Of a DNA stretch of 64,000 nucleotides, positions 53,330 through 64,000 are shown piece after piece. Under the pieces are notes generated by a model. It saw nothing but the letters and a program-made list of their open reading frames with translations, was not told the DNA's origin and did not search any database. This DNA comes from Candidula unifasciata. Its lineage: Eukaryota > Mollusca > Gastropoda > Stylommatophora > Geomitridae. The position numbers were made by a program, and so were the translations under genes. Location of the stretch: positions 557,501-621,500 of the forward strand of contig CAJHNH020007556.1 in the NCBI GenBank assembly GCA_905116865.2, read 5' to 3'. The first letter of the stretch is position 1, and every line of letters starts with the position of its first letter.

Positions 53330-54635
53330 GAGGGAATTTATAACAATGTCAAATTTATAGGACTATGAGTCTCATCGGTCATTCCAGTAAAATCATGCTC
53401 AAGATACTCCTAAACAGTTTAAAACCGCATGCAAAAAAGATCATAGCAGAGGGACAGGTGGGTTTCCATGCTGGAAGAAGCATTGGTGAACAGATATTTA
53501 ATCTACGAAAATTATTAGAGCAATACCAACAGCACCAAAACATCTGTAGCATGTGTTCACTGATTTCAAAAAGGCCTTTGTTAGAGTATGGCATGCAGCA
53601 CTCTAGGACACTATGAAAAAGTACAATATGGGTAAAACTCATATGTACTATAGAACATCCCTATGCCAAGGCCAGCAGTGCTGTCACGCTGAACGGACAA
53701 ATAGGAAGCTGGTTCCGAATAATGGTAGGAGTCCGTCAGGGTTGACTCCTCTCCCTAACAATGTTTAATATCTTCCTAGAAAGAATTATGACTGATGCCC
53801 TAGAACAATACCATTGAACAACTAGTATAGGAGGTTGAACTTTAACAAACTTAGGGTTTGCAGTTGACATCAATGGGTTGGCAGGGGAAGAACAAGAGCT
53901 AGTCGAGCTTGTAAATCTGCTCGATGAAACATCAACCAAGTATGGATATTAACACAGAAAAAAGAAAAAAAGAGTAGTGACTAATAATCCGGCTGGCATA
54001 ACTTCACCAATCTATGTTAAAGGCCACAAATTTGAACAATAATTTCAAATTTTAGGATCACTTTTAAGTGACCTTGGGTCAAGACCAGAAATCATGTCTA
54101 GGATTGCCCAGACAACATCAGTCCTTGCCAAGCAGCAAACATTATGGAGATCCAAAAACATTTCATGAAAAACTAAGATTTGAATGCTCAAAGCACTAGC
54201 TGTTAGTACACTTACATATGGCTGTAAAACGTGGACCTTAACAGCTGAACTCAAAAGGAAGATACAAGCATTAGAAATGCGATGTTTCAGAAAAAATTTT
54301 GGCATATCACACAGAGACCACATTACAAAGAGGTTGGCCAAATAATTATACAGCACATTGGCAACTATGAAGTTCTTTTAACTACAGTGAAAAGGCAAAA
54401 ATGCAATGGTATGGACATGTAATAAGATCTAAGGGCCTCTCAAAAACACGACTGCAGGGCTCAGTAGAGGAAAGAGGCAGACCAAGAAAGACCTGGTTGC
54501 AGAACCTGACTGACTGGACAGGCCTCAGGCATGCAACCATGAAGTCCATCACATCTGACCGCTAAAGGTGGAGAGAGCTGATGAGACAGTCAACAGAAAC
54601 TGGTGACCCAACAACACCTAATGTTACGAGATAAT
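53330..54635 (+). mobile_element. RTE-like LINE, degenerate RT to 3' end
   Basis: Motifs in order: TMSLIGHSSKIMLKILLNSL-like region at 53363, EGQVGFHAGRSIGEQIFNLR, VGVRQG near 53725, FNIFLERIMTDALE, GLAGEEQELVELVNLLDE, ISRLTYGCKTWTLTAELKR-like at 54215-54255 and LEMRCFRKNFGISHRDH. The FADD position reads FAVD. Many frameshifts and stops make this an old dead copy. Confidence 0.75.
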
Positions 54636-54649
54636 GATGATTTCTTAAA

Positions 54650-54935
54650 AGGAGTTACAAATGCATCCTTCTTCAGTTATCTCTGATCCTGCACTTAATC
54701 TATGGGCCATAAACTGAGATGTCAGCTTGAGGTCTCTTAAGTCTCTCCCAAAACTTAGTTATCAGGCCTAATGGGTGTAGCCACATGTTGTTTTGCAGCT
54801 CCTCCAGGAGAGGACAGTCTTGCAAGATACATTCTGGAGTCTATTCAGCAGACAATAGCAGAGGGCTAATTAATACCTAATTTATATGAGTGTTTGCTGA
54901 GTCTGCAATGTCAGATGTGTCCTATCATAGACTAT
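54650..54935 (-). mobile_element. I-like LINE, 3' end
   Basis: Plus-strand words GGGCCATAAACTGAGATGTC, TCCAGGAGAGGACAGTCTTG and CTGGAGTCTATTCAGCA match 13035-13180 of the RNase H element at 12990-14110. Confidence 0.65.
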
Positions 54936-55084
54936 TTGAATACCAACACTAGTAATAATTTCCTGTTTAAGTTTTTTCAGCTATATGCCATAATATACTC
55001 TGTCAAACTAGTACAATGGCTGACTTAGATTAGCAGTGATCTCTGCGTGATTTTCCAGTGACACCCTAAGCTGACACTCAGTTA

Positions 55085-55445
55085 AAGATTTAGCTCAGAC
55101 CTTCTCATCAGTCAGCATATCTTTTACAGAATGTCACTCTCCCTTCACAGCACACCTAAAAGTCTTTCTTTCTCCAGCCCTGTGTGCTTTCATAGCCAAT
55201 GTATCTTTAACACCCTTGTCCATCTATGATGGCGTTTTCCTGAAACTGCACCCTTCATCATAGTTGTCTCCAGACCACCATGACACTTGACATGTCCAAA
55301 CTACATCAGCTTTCAGGAGAGGATGCTGTTTACTAACCCGTTCTCCTCGATGTCCAGGTAATGCAGGATGTTGTTTTTTCTTCTTCTTGGTTGATAGTAT
55401 TCTAAGAACCATTCTGTGGCTCAGATACTGACAAGACATGTTCTC
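55085..55445 (-). mobile_element. RTE-like LINE, 3' end
   Basis: Plus-strand words CTGTGTGCTTTCATAGCCAA, GTCTCCAGACCACCATGACA and CAGGAGAGGATGCTGTTTAC match 27770-27960. Confidence 0.55.
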
Positions 55446-55449
55446 TGCC

Positions 55450-56250
55450 AAGTTTGCACTGAAGCATACTCTATGGTAGGGATTGATGTACTGGTAAAAC
55501 TACCTGTTTTTTTTTAACCCCTTATATCTTTATGAAAGCTAGACTGAAAATGCAATACTGATGTTCTCAAAAATTTTCTTCAATTATACACACTATGTGT
55601 GTCAAGTATGTACCTACCATGTTAATTCAAAGGCAGATTATAAAGAGAAATTATAGATAGGTATACTGATTATTTTCTGATTCCTTGTGTCAAATGAACT
55701 TTGACCTCTACCCGGGAAAGCTAACCCGGTGAACAAATGCCTGCAGAAGTTGGATGTGGGCCATGCTGTAAACGGAGCACAATGCAATTACATCTGCGGA
55801 TGAATGCAGAAGAAGCAGCAGCCTATACTATCAGTCATAAAACATACTCTCTTTGCTTGGTACTTGATCTAGTAAAACTGCTACATATTTAGGCATCTGT
55901 GTGTATGTGCCAGATTTAACATGTGTGTATGGAGAGAGGGGAAAAAAAGTTGGGTGGGGAAGAGAATCTAGTGTAGTGTCAATATTTTATATATTTTTGC
56001 AAAATTTTTTTTTCTATACCTTGAACTGAAATGACAAACTACATATAAAAACAACAATTCAACTTCTTACCACTGACAGTACTGTCAAATGAATGTTTTA
56101 GAAAAGTTGAAAATGTAATGTCACTTGCCCTTGCTAAGTTGCCAGACCGCATACGTGCTAAGATTTGTGTTTTTTTTAGTGTCTTGATTACCATTTACAA
56201 CAGTAACCTTTTTTTTTTTAAACCATGGTGACTACTACAAATACTTGAAA
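55450..56250. other. No gene seen
   Basis: AT-rich non-coding DNA with several T homopolymers. Confidence 0.4.
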
Positions 56251-56254
56251 AAGG

Positions 56255-56440
56255 TATGCCTCATTATCATGTAGCAGGTCCTTTGCAGAAAGATGCTCTT
56301 GTCATGGTCTGCCAGAAAGAAAGTCTGCTCTCACCAGCTCTCCCACCTCATGCACTTCACACCCAAGAAGTCACTTTAATCCTGTGCTCATCATCATCAT
56401 CATGTTGGTCAGCCCCTGCCCCTCTACATGCGGATATCAT
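56255..56440 (-). mobile_element. RTE-like LINE, short 3' end
   Basis: Plus-strand CATGTAGCAGGTCCTTTGCA and TTGGTCAGCCCCTGCCCCT match the 3' end at 25110-25265; a (CAT)n lies inside. Confidence 0.5.
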
Positions 56441-56779
56441 ATTAAATATTTGCTTTGAGATTGATCCCAAATAAGTTCATCAAAAGTCACATGTAGTGTA
56501 TGTAACAGTAGCTGCAAATTATACAATGAATCATTTTAAATTAGCATAACATAGTCCCTCTAAAACGCAGCCAGGCAATTCTAACTTTGTTTTTAGAGAT
56601 GTTCAATTCGTTGTTATAGAAAAGCGATGCTATATTTATTTATTCTGCAGTCACAAGACTGGCAAACATTACAAAAGATAATAAAAGTGACAAAATTAAC
56701 ATGAAGCTACCTTCTGTGCTGTGTTATCTTGAATATTATGTGAAATTTATCAATAATAACTTTTATCTACATGTGAAAT

Positions 56780-57120
56780 GAACTGTCTCCGCAAGGTAAC
56801 TAACAACACAAGAAGTGACAGGGTCACGAATATCAGCATCAGGGAGAAAGTTGGAATAAGACCATGTCTGCATTATGTTGACAGACAAAGAATGAAATGG
56901 TTTAGCCATCTAGTGAGACTGCAGCCAGACCAAACTGCAAATGAGACTTTTTACAGCAAAACATCCTGGAGGTAGACAAGAGGAAGACCAAGAAAGAGAT
57001 GGATAAATGGTGTAGTAGAAACCTGCCAAAAGACGAACAAATCCATCACTCAAGCATCAGAAGAAGCGCAAGACAAATATAGAAAGCCACGACACTGGGC
57101 TATAACTTTGTATCAGTGAA
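56780..57120 (+). mobile_element. RTE-like LINE, 3' end
   Basis: The plus strand encodes DRVTNISIREKVGIRPCLHY, then RQRMKWFSHLVRLQPDQTAN and, after a shift, RGRPRKRWINGVVETCQK: the usual C-terminus and the best preserved of three related ends. Confidence 0.75.
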
Positions 57121-57224
57121 TGACAACAATAGAATAAAAACGTTTATCTTCCTCCCTCATTCAGTATAAGACAGCTGGTTCTTGCTATATTTTTTTTAAA
57201 TATCACATTTTGAATATCTCTGTA

Positions 57225-57490
57225 TTCGCTGTCTGGATTCCGGGGTCCCACTGTTGGGGACAGCAAGAACAGACCCACTGACAGACTAAAGGCAAGTCAT
57301 AACTAATTAGGGCTTCCTTCAAAGTCGGAGTGTATCTGCCTGAGAGGCAAGGAATCAACAGTCTGTAACAGCTAAGCTAAATCTGTATAATGGATGTGCA
57401 TACAAAACTCAAGTGCTGGAACAAGATTAAAGCCAAGAACTGGATGATGAACTAGAACTTTCCACAGCTGGTGAATGTAAAGAAGAAGAA
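57225..57490 (+). repeat. Dispersed repeat E
   Basis: Runs from GGATTCCGGGGTCCCACTGT through CTGCCTGAGAGGCAAGGAAT to CAGCTGGTGAATGTAAAGAAGAAG. Confidence 0.6.
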
Positions 57491-57739
57491 ATATAATGCC
57501 TCTATATCAGAAAAGACCACAAAAACATGGACAATAACAACAGGAGACTCCCAACTCACGCAAGCTACATTAAAGTAGCAGCAGAAGTCAACAGTCTGAT
57601 GCATCGTACCAGAAATTACATGTCACAGATGGTTGTCTTTTTGCCTTCCACATTGTTATCATTATCATGTGCTTTGGCGACCAGTGTCACGTTTTGCCTC
57701 TTCACAGAACCATGGATCACATTAGTGCTCTTGTCATGT

Positions 57740-59455
57740 CACATCTGTAATTCACGTCGAGTTGCTCTCCGACTCGGCTCATGGACCTCAGAACCATGCA
57801 CTTTGGCTCCAGGACTGCCACAGAGATCCGCCATCTAGCCTGTGCTCTTTAACGTGTATATGAGCAAGATTGCAAGCCTAGAAGCACCAGGAGTTTAAAG
57901 GATACTGACTTTTGCGGATGATATAATTACATATAGGTGGGGGAAGAGAGGGAAAAAACAGCCAGGGAGCTATAAGCGACAGTAGACAAAGTGACTGAGT
58001 GGTGTACAGCAATGAGGGCTGTCGTTCACCCAGAAAAGGTGTCTGCTTTGTGGTGTTCTCTGGACAACAGAATCGTTAAAGCTAATGTCCCAAGTCTCAT
58101 CACAGATGGTAGAAATGTCAACAGAGAGAGCAAACTGAAGTATCTGGGAATTACATTTGACAGGGGCCTGTCATTTAAGGACCATGTGGAGAGTGTTGTG
58201 ACGAGATGCCAAAAAGTACTTAGTGCACTTAAGACTATGGCTGCAATTGACATAGAGCAGAGAATGCTTTTCACACTATATCAGCACCTGATCCTGTCAG
58301 TGGTTGATTATAGCCTGGGACTGCTTACCGTCTCAAAGAGTCAGAAGGACAAACTAGAGTGCTTACAGAACGCAAACTAGAGTGCTTACAGAACGCGGCT
58401 ATGCAGGTCATTCTGGGTTGCACCAGAGACACTCCAGTGGTGTGTATGCGATACATCCTTGGTTTGCCGACGGTTGCAGGTAGGCACAAGGTGCTGCAGG
58501 CGAAGTCATATCTCAGGGTAGCTGCAGACATAGACCACCCTCTGCATGAAGCTCTGGGTGCAGTTAAGGGTCAGCGGCTGATAAGAGGGAGGTCATGGAT
58601 GGCTCAGGCAGAAGACATAATCAGACAGGTTTGCATCCTTTAGAACATTAGTCAAAGTGCTATCTGAACAGTCAGACTTGTGTAGAGTCATAATCACACT
58701 GAGCCGGGAATGCGGAGACTGGTCAGCAGGTGCCACGGAGGTGGAAATTCAGCAAATAATTCAAGATAATGCTCGTTCAGAGGATTTAATCATTTACATA
58801 GACGGTTCAGTGTCAAGAGGCAAAAGAAGTGCTTGGGGCTTCATAGCAAAAGTTAATGGTTGACATTTGGTGCAGGAGAGCCTAGCATATGATATCACAA
58901 AATCCAGCTTAAGAATGGAGATGGAGGCGGTGACTGCAGCTTTTCGCTGGCTAGAGAACAGGACATACACACACATCATGATTGTAACTGACTCAGAAAG
59001 CATGCTGAGGAATATCAGAACAGGTATGCTTCGTGCAGAGTGGCATGCTTCGCTGAGGAGGACAAGGGTGAGGAGTTTTGTTTGGATTTTTTTACCGTGT
59101 TACGCCGGTGTGTTGGGAAATGAACAGACGGACAGACTGGCTGGCTCTGCACAACTTGGTGGAATACTGATACATGATAAGGCAGATGTGGTCAGTGCCT
59201 TGTGGGAGAGCATGTACAGTTCGGAGAAGCAGATAGATCACCACAGTCTGGTGAGATTGATGCAGCGGGGAGTGACGAGAGGTTCTGGCAGATGCTCTAG
59301 GCTCAGAGGAAAGCCAAGATGGATGTTTAATCAGAATGCTACTGGCACCATTAGTATCGGAACTCTTCGCTGGCTGCTGAAGATGGGGGCGGAGGGCTAA
59401 TGGGAATGCCCCGAGTGCTGTGATGTCGGTTTTTGAATCAAATCAAATCAAATCT
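57740..59455 (+). mobile_element. LINE family T (I-like), RT palm to RNase H and (TCAAA)n tail
   Basis: Motifs in order: LTFADDIITYR (57906, catalytic FADD kept), KLKYLGITFDRGLSFKDHVE, RDTPVVCMRYILGLPTVAGR, IIYIDGSVSRGKRSAWGF-like RNase H start (near 58785-58840), EMEAVTAAFRWLENRTYTHI, VTDSESMLRNI, GNEQTDRLAGSAQLGG and GTISIGTLRWLLKMG. A perfect 22-bp tandem duplication near 58356-58400 (AACTAGAGTGCTTACAGAAC) breaks the RT frame, and further shifts and stops occur. The element is 5'-truncated and ends in about four TCAAA units. Confidence 0.85.
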
Positions 59456-59714
59456 TGTCACATCTATCCGACTAAGCCACCAACGTTTCGCTCTCTGCAG
59501 ACAGAATGTAGGCATGTGTACAACAGAAAGTTGTGGATAGAGATGATGAATGCCACATGCATGGACTATAAGAAGAGGTTATTAGATGAGGAGCATCTGC
59601 AGTAAATTGTGACAGCCAGAGACTGGCGCTGTTAGAGACAGTCTGATAGTGGAATGCACGACAGGTGGGCAAAAACAATCAGTAGTCAAAATTACCAAAA
59701 ACTGAGAGGACTTC

Positions 59715-60010
59715 TTCTTCTCCTTCTTTTCGTTCACTGGCTGTAAGCTTTGGAGAAAAATGTCTGGCTGGCTGTTCACTTCTAAGATTTTTTTCCAGAA
59801 TATAGATTTTGTATGCAAATCCATTTTATGGAGCTGGCTTATTTTTGTATGCAGACCACTGTTTGCTTGCCTCTCAGGCAGATAACACTTTGACTGCAAA
59901 GGAAACCCCTAATCAGTCAACTCTTATGAAATGCTTGTTAGGGATGCAGTGGATATATCCCTCCACCCCCATCTCTTGTATGGGGCCCCGGAACCCACAG
60001 TGGGAAGGTA
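59715..60010 (-). repeat. Dispersed repeat E
   Basis: Runs from CGTTCACTGGCTGTAAGCTT to GGGGCCCCGGAACCCACAG, with TTGCTTGCCTCTCAGGCAGA. Confidence 0.6.
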
Positions 60011-60469
60011 ACAGGACTTTTGTTCGTAGAAAAACATGACACAGTCTACGCTGCTTGGCAAAGTACATGAATAATAATGTGTAGACAAAACTTCTAATGA
60101 ATGACTAGACCCAAACACTCACACTTACTTCATACAGCAAATAAAAATTGGGGAATCTCCATGACAAAACTGTCTTCACGCTCTGAAGGTTGGTGTTCAT
60201 TTGACAGATGTATTGTTTGATTCACAAGTGCTGAAAGACAGAGCTATATGGGAGAACGCAGTGCAATGAAGTCGATCCTCTTGACTTTTAACTTTATACA
60301 AATGCTATATACTCCAAATCTCTATCTGGCATATAGCACCAGTTGCTGATACTAGCATACAAATGCATGAGCTTTAACAAGAAATCTGTCTAAGATACAG
60401 AAATAACATACATATAAATCCTAATTTAAAAAGAACATGTTCTTCTTCTAGTGATGTTGATACTTTCTT

Positions 60470-60529
60470 TTATACTGGTGTAGCCTCCAGGGTGAAAATG
60501 ACACCAAATCCAAGTTCTGTCTTCAAAAC
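60470..60529 (-). CDS. Last exon of an unidentified minus-strand gene
   Basis: After a strong acceptor (TTTGTGTTTATTTTGATTTAG) the minus strand reads VLKTELGFGVIFTLEATPV and stops at 60472-60470. Phase 0 matches the donor of the exon at 61876-61761. No family is recognised. The remaining gene would extend past the right edge, with LINE copies in its introns. Confidence 0.5.
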   Translation of the reverse strand, partial: VLKTELGFGVIFTLEATPV

Positions 60530-61124
60530 CTAAATCAAAATAAACACAAAACAGCATTAAAAACTGAAATATCAATGATTCTAGACAATGACATGTTTCA
60601 AATTTTCTGTAAGCCATGGTCACTGCATAACTTTCCCTTTCCGTTTAGTTCCATTCATTCCTTTGTTGTTAATGTAAAGGTTTTTCATTTCCTGTTTGAT
60701 GTTCTCTAGTTTATAATCTCTGTTCAGTTTTGATATTCTGTTATCTGATTTTCAGTGCTGTAATTCATCTGCGTTCAGCTGCATGCTGACAGTCAGGATT
60801 CACCTGGTTCACATGACTTTCCCCTTAGTCCACAAGCCTTTGTCTAAACAGACAACCTCTAAGGCATCAGTGGGGAGGTTATGACTTCTCTTACCCACCA
60901 AATATCATATCACATCATTTTAAGATATTATTTAGAGTTCTACCATTTATTTTCAATAAAGCTGCATGTGAAAATGTAGTAGTGGCACATGATTTAAAGG
61001 ACAACACAAACCAAACTCAGGACTTGTTGGCTTTTTTTTTTTAAATGGCAATTTTAGTTCAGCAGTTTGGAAGCTGCAGAGATGTGGTTTTATAGATGAA
61101 TGATGAGAATACCCTGGACAGATA

Positions 61125-61322
61125 AAACCAGAGGGTCTGGCCAGCTCACTACACTCAGAGGGAAGGCAAGACAAACTTTTAATCAGATTGTGACCAGTAC
61201 CATCAGTATTGGAACTCTGCGCTGGCTGCTGAAGATGAGGACGGAGCATGCATGGGAATGCCCGGAGTGCTGTGATGTCAATTTTTGACTCAACTCAACT
61301 CAACTCAACTCAACTCAACTCA
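61125..61322 (+). mobile_element. LINE family T, 3' end with (TCAAC)n tail
   Basis: The plus strand encodes LTTLRGKARQTFNQIVTSTI, SIGTLRWLLKMRTEHAWECP and ECCDVNF, then stop and about seven TCAAC units. It is the cleanest example of the family end and of its pentanucleotide tail. It lies in the last intron of the unidentified minus-strand gene. Confidence 0.85.
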
Positions 61323-61760
61323 GATAAAAAGAGTAATGAAGATGTACTGAAAGAAACTGACTCACAGAGAGAACCCCACATCAGAAAGAGACAATTTACA
61401 TTCTTTGGTCCTGTGATGAGAAGAAGAAAACTGGAGTACACCGTAACAGTAGGAAAATAAGAGGGAAGGAGAGGCAGAGGAAGACAGAGAGAAAAGATGC
61501 TGGACAGTCTGACATCCCTGCATAGATGATCATCCGTATCAGAGTTAACTGAAACTATATGAGAGAGAAGGTTGTGGATAGATATGACTACCAATGGCAC
61601 ACAGCATGGACTTTAAGATGAAGACGTTTGTCACTGAATGGACAATGTTAATACCACTGTTTAAATCAATGCAAAGCAGTCTGCTGCCAAGTTACCTACA
61701 GCTGACACAAACTAGTGTTTTGGAGCAGTGAACCCCAATGGTTACCCCCGAGCCACTTAC

Positions 61761-61876
61761 CTCTAAGGCTTTCACCATTTTCTTGTAAGTTTCCTTTCCT
61801 TTCTTTGTGCTGGGGTCATCTACACAGTCTTGTATGCTGACACTCACATGGATCTTGTTCAACTGCTTGCAGCATT
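61761..61876 (-). CDS. Penultimate exon of the unidentified minus-strand gene
   Basis: This 116-nt exon lies between acceptor TGTTTTACTGGTAG and full-consensus donor TTAGAG|GTAAGT. It encodes CCKQLNKIHVSVSIQDCVDD followed by PSTKKGKETYKKMVKALE, phase 0 at the donor, with two bases of a split codon at the start. Joined to the next exon it gives a C-terminus with predicted beta-strand/helix/beta-strand alternation. I could not name the family. Strong splice sites at both ends make this a more credible exon than other unassigned frames. Confidence 0.55.
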
Positions 61877-62016
61877 CTACCAGTAAAACAATCACACACA
61901 AAAATGTCAAAAGAAAACATGACAATCTGTTAATGTCTCTTTACAATAACAGACATGTTAAACCCAAATTCATCATATACCAATCAATTATACTTATGTT
62001 ATCTTTACCCCTTCAG

Positions 62017-62270
62017 GTGCAGTGGTGTAGCGGCTAGAGACTTGCCTGCAGATCTGAAAGTCGTGCATTCAAATACAAACAGTGCTAGACTTTTTTTTTT
62101 CTTAAAAAGACCTTGGCTCTCAGGTTAACCAACCCTTAAATGGATACCAGGTAAAAGTCCTGAAAAGTAAAGGCGGCCAGTGTTTTGTTGACCACACCAC
62201 TCAAAAAGACTAGGAAGCCCTAGGTCATTTACAAAAATCTACCATGGTTAGGATTCGAACTCCAAGACAA
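62017..62270 (+). mobile_element. SINE family A
   Basis: Starts GTGCAGTGGTGTAGCGGCTA, has CGTGCATTCAAATAC at the B-box place, then TTAAATGGATACCAGGTAAA and AGTAAAGGCGGCCAGTG. It is the clearest tRNA-like head in the window. Confidence 0.75.
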
Positions 62271-62329
62271 TGAAGATGGCAGGCAAAAGTCTAGCCACTT
62301 TTGTGAATGATATGGGAGGCGATAAAACA

Positions 62330-64000
62330 TTAGGGAAATTCTGGAAACTGCAAGGGCAGATGCAAAGTCGGAACAATCTGTAGAGACGATGGTGTGAGTG
62401 TGGCAACAGACAAGGAGAAAGGGGAGGCTTTTCTCCATAGGTTTATAGCTCAGACAGATCATAATGATGTAGACATCAGGGATGCAGTTAGAAAGGAGTT
62501 AGCTGGCACCTTGAAGAATATGCATTATGAAGACATGATACAAGTGGAAGATATCAAACAAATTTTGAAAAAAGCAAAAGACACTGCACCTGGGCCTGAT
62601 GGTGTCAGGTATGGTCACATGAAGGCTTTAAGCGATATAGACCTGGCAGAGATGGCCGACTGTTTTAACCAGAGTATTAAGACAGCATCAGTACCACAAG
62701 ACTGGGTGCACAGCTATCTAATCCCACTACCAAAACCTTTTAAAGATCATTCAAAGCTTAGTGGCTTTAGAATCATCACCTTACAAAACACATTTGGGAA
62801 GGTCTTGGAGAAGATAGTTGCTGTAAAGTTACAAGAATTTTTCGAAAGAGGGAAGCTTCTCTCAAGAGGTCTGGGAAGTTACAGGCCAGGAAAGGACACT
62901 TGGGCAAATGCGGCCACTTTTGCTTTTGACGTCTATGAAGGGTTCCAGAACAGACAGGAAACTATGGCGGTAGGACTGGATCTCGAGGATGCTTATAACA
63001 GAGTGAGATACTTCATCTTAATGACTGCACTGAGGGAGAAGGAGGTCAATCCATGGCTGGTGAACTAGGTTGCAGCTGTCCTGTATTCACGTTGGGTTGC
63101 TCTCCGATTGGGCTCAAGGACCTCAGAACCATGCACTTTGGCCCCAGGACTGCCACAGGGATCTGCCATCTCGCTGTGCTGTTCAAAGTGTATACGAGCA
63201 AGATTGCAAGCCTAGAAGCACCAGGAGTTGGAAGGATACTGACTTTTGGGGATGATATACTTGCATATAGGCAGGGGGAAGAGAGGGAACAAACAGCTCG
63301 GAAGCTAAAAGCGACAGTAGACAAAGTGACTGAGTGGTGTACAGCAATGAGGGCTGTCGTCCACCCGGAAAAGGCGTCTGTTTTGTGGTGTTCTCTGGAC
63401 AACAGAATCGTTAAAACTAATGTCCCGAGTCTCAAGATAGATGGCAGAGACGAGAACAGAGAGAACAAACTGAAGTATCTAGGAATTACATTTGACAGGA
63501 GCCTGTCATTTAAGGACCATGTGGAGAGTGTTGTGACGAGATGCCAAAAAGGACTTAGTGCACTTAAGACTATGGCTGCAATTGACATAGAGCAGAGAAT
63601 GCTTTTCACACTGATCCTGTCAGTGGTGGATTATGGCCTGGGACTGCTCACCGTCTCAAAGAGTCAGATGGACAAACTAGAGGGCATACAGAAAGCGGCT
63701 ATGCGGGTCATTCTGGGTTGTACCAGAGACACCCCAGTGGTGTGTATGCGATACATCCTTGTTTTGCCGACGGTTGCAGGTAGGCACAAGGTGCTGCAGG
63801 CGCAGTCATATCTCAGGGTAGCTGCAGACACAGACCACCCTCTGCATGAAGCTCTGGGTGCAGTTAAGGGTCAGCGGCTGATAAGAGGGAGGTCATGGAT
63901 GGCTCAGGCAGAAGACACAATCAAACAGGTTTGCATCCTTGAGAACATTAGGCGAGGAGAGGAGTGGGTCAAAGTGCCACCTGAGCAGTCAGACCTGTGT
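62330..64000 (+). mobile_element. LINE family T (I-like) with RT domain, runs off the right edge
   Basis: ORF 62394-63068 carries the N-terminal RT motifs: EDIKQILKKAKDTAPGPDGV, GHMKALSDIDLAEMADCFNQ, WVHSYLIPLPKPFKDHSKLS, GFRIITLQNTFGKVLEKIVA and the motif A segment AVGLDLEDAYNRVRY. A stop at 63066 and a shift precede LPQGSAI (motif B); the catalytic FADD reads FGDD near 63247. Downstream, KLKYLGITFDRSLSFKDHVE and RDTPVVCMRYILVLPTVAGR parallel 58.1-58.5 kb. The copy is inactive but lacks the 22-bp duplication of its sibling. Confidence 0.85.

Noticed and set aside
62017..62090. tRNA gene
   Set aside because: The tRNA-like head lacks a full cloverleaf and continues into a repeated SINE body found at several other places.

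Overview
This is nuclear DNA from an animal. It has introns with GT..AG borders, tRNA-derived SINE-like repeats, at least three kinds of non-LTR retrotransposon, hAT-type miniature elements, long minisatellites and many poly(G)/poly(C) runs. The repeats and the invertebrate-type AF9/ENL gene fit a lophotrochozoan, probably a mollusc, but that placement is an inference. Nothing prokaryotic is present.

The only clearly recognisable host genes are two complete copies of one gene in tandem on the minus strand. They encode AF9/ENL (MLLT3/MLLT1) proteins: an N-terminal YEATS acyl-lysine reader, a long Ser/Lys-rich linker, and a C-terminal ANC1-homology domain (AHD). Copy 1 has coding exons from 16988 down to 4182 (five exons, 802 aa). 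Copy 2 runs from 39185 down to 29040 (five exons, 701 aa). Exon count and splice phases are identical, and exons 2, 3 and 4 have identical lengths (190, 227 and 102 nt). Intron 4 and the 3' flank about 2 kb past each stop are also recognisably paralogous, so a unit of roughly 25 kb was duplicated. The copies then diverged. Copy 2 lost an acidic Ser-rich block in the linker and gained a hAT miniature element 35 bp after its stop. Copy 1 gained a 47-bp satellite in intron 2 and a 68-bp array of decoy-like splice donors at the exon 3 border. Part of exon 5 is far more alike between the copies than the YEATS exons, which suggests gene conversion.

Layout: 1-1150, 22-bp and 38-bp satellites; 1592-1780, a SPIN/URR1-like hAT miniature element; 1960-17165, AF9/ENL copy 1 with its 3' flank (holding a 51-bp minisatellite), introns full of repeats and 5' region; 17.4-21.3 kb, a nest of LINE fragments, including two copies of an element with a restriction-like endonuclease; 21.3-25 kb, mostly AT-rich DNA plus a 48-bp minisatellite; 25-26.9 kb, RTE-like LINE pieces; 26.87-39.5 kb, copy 2 with 3' flank and promoter; 39.6-46.7 kb, LINE and SINE debris; 46.8-53.2 kb, two plus-strand segments of a possible coiled-coil gene with frameshifts, between them a foldback element and another 48-bp minisatellite; 53.3-64 kb, mostly LINE copies, including one with an RT domain that runs off the right edge, and the last two exons of an unidentified minus-strand gene (61876-60470).

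The retroelement ORFs are almost all 5'-truncated, frameshifted or mutated at catalytic residues, so they are annotated as remnants. Element boundaries are estimates by eye, generally good to tens of bases; AF9/ENL exon boundaries were read base by base.
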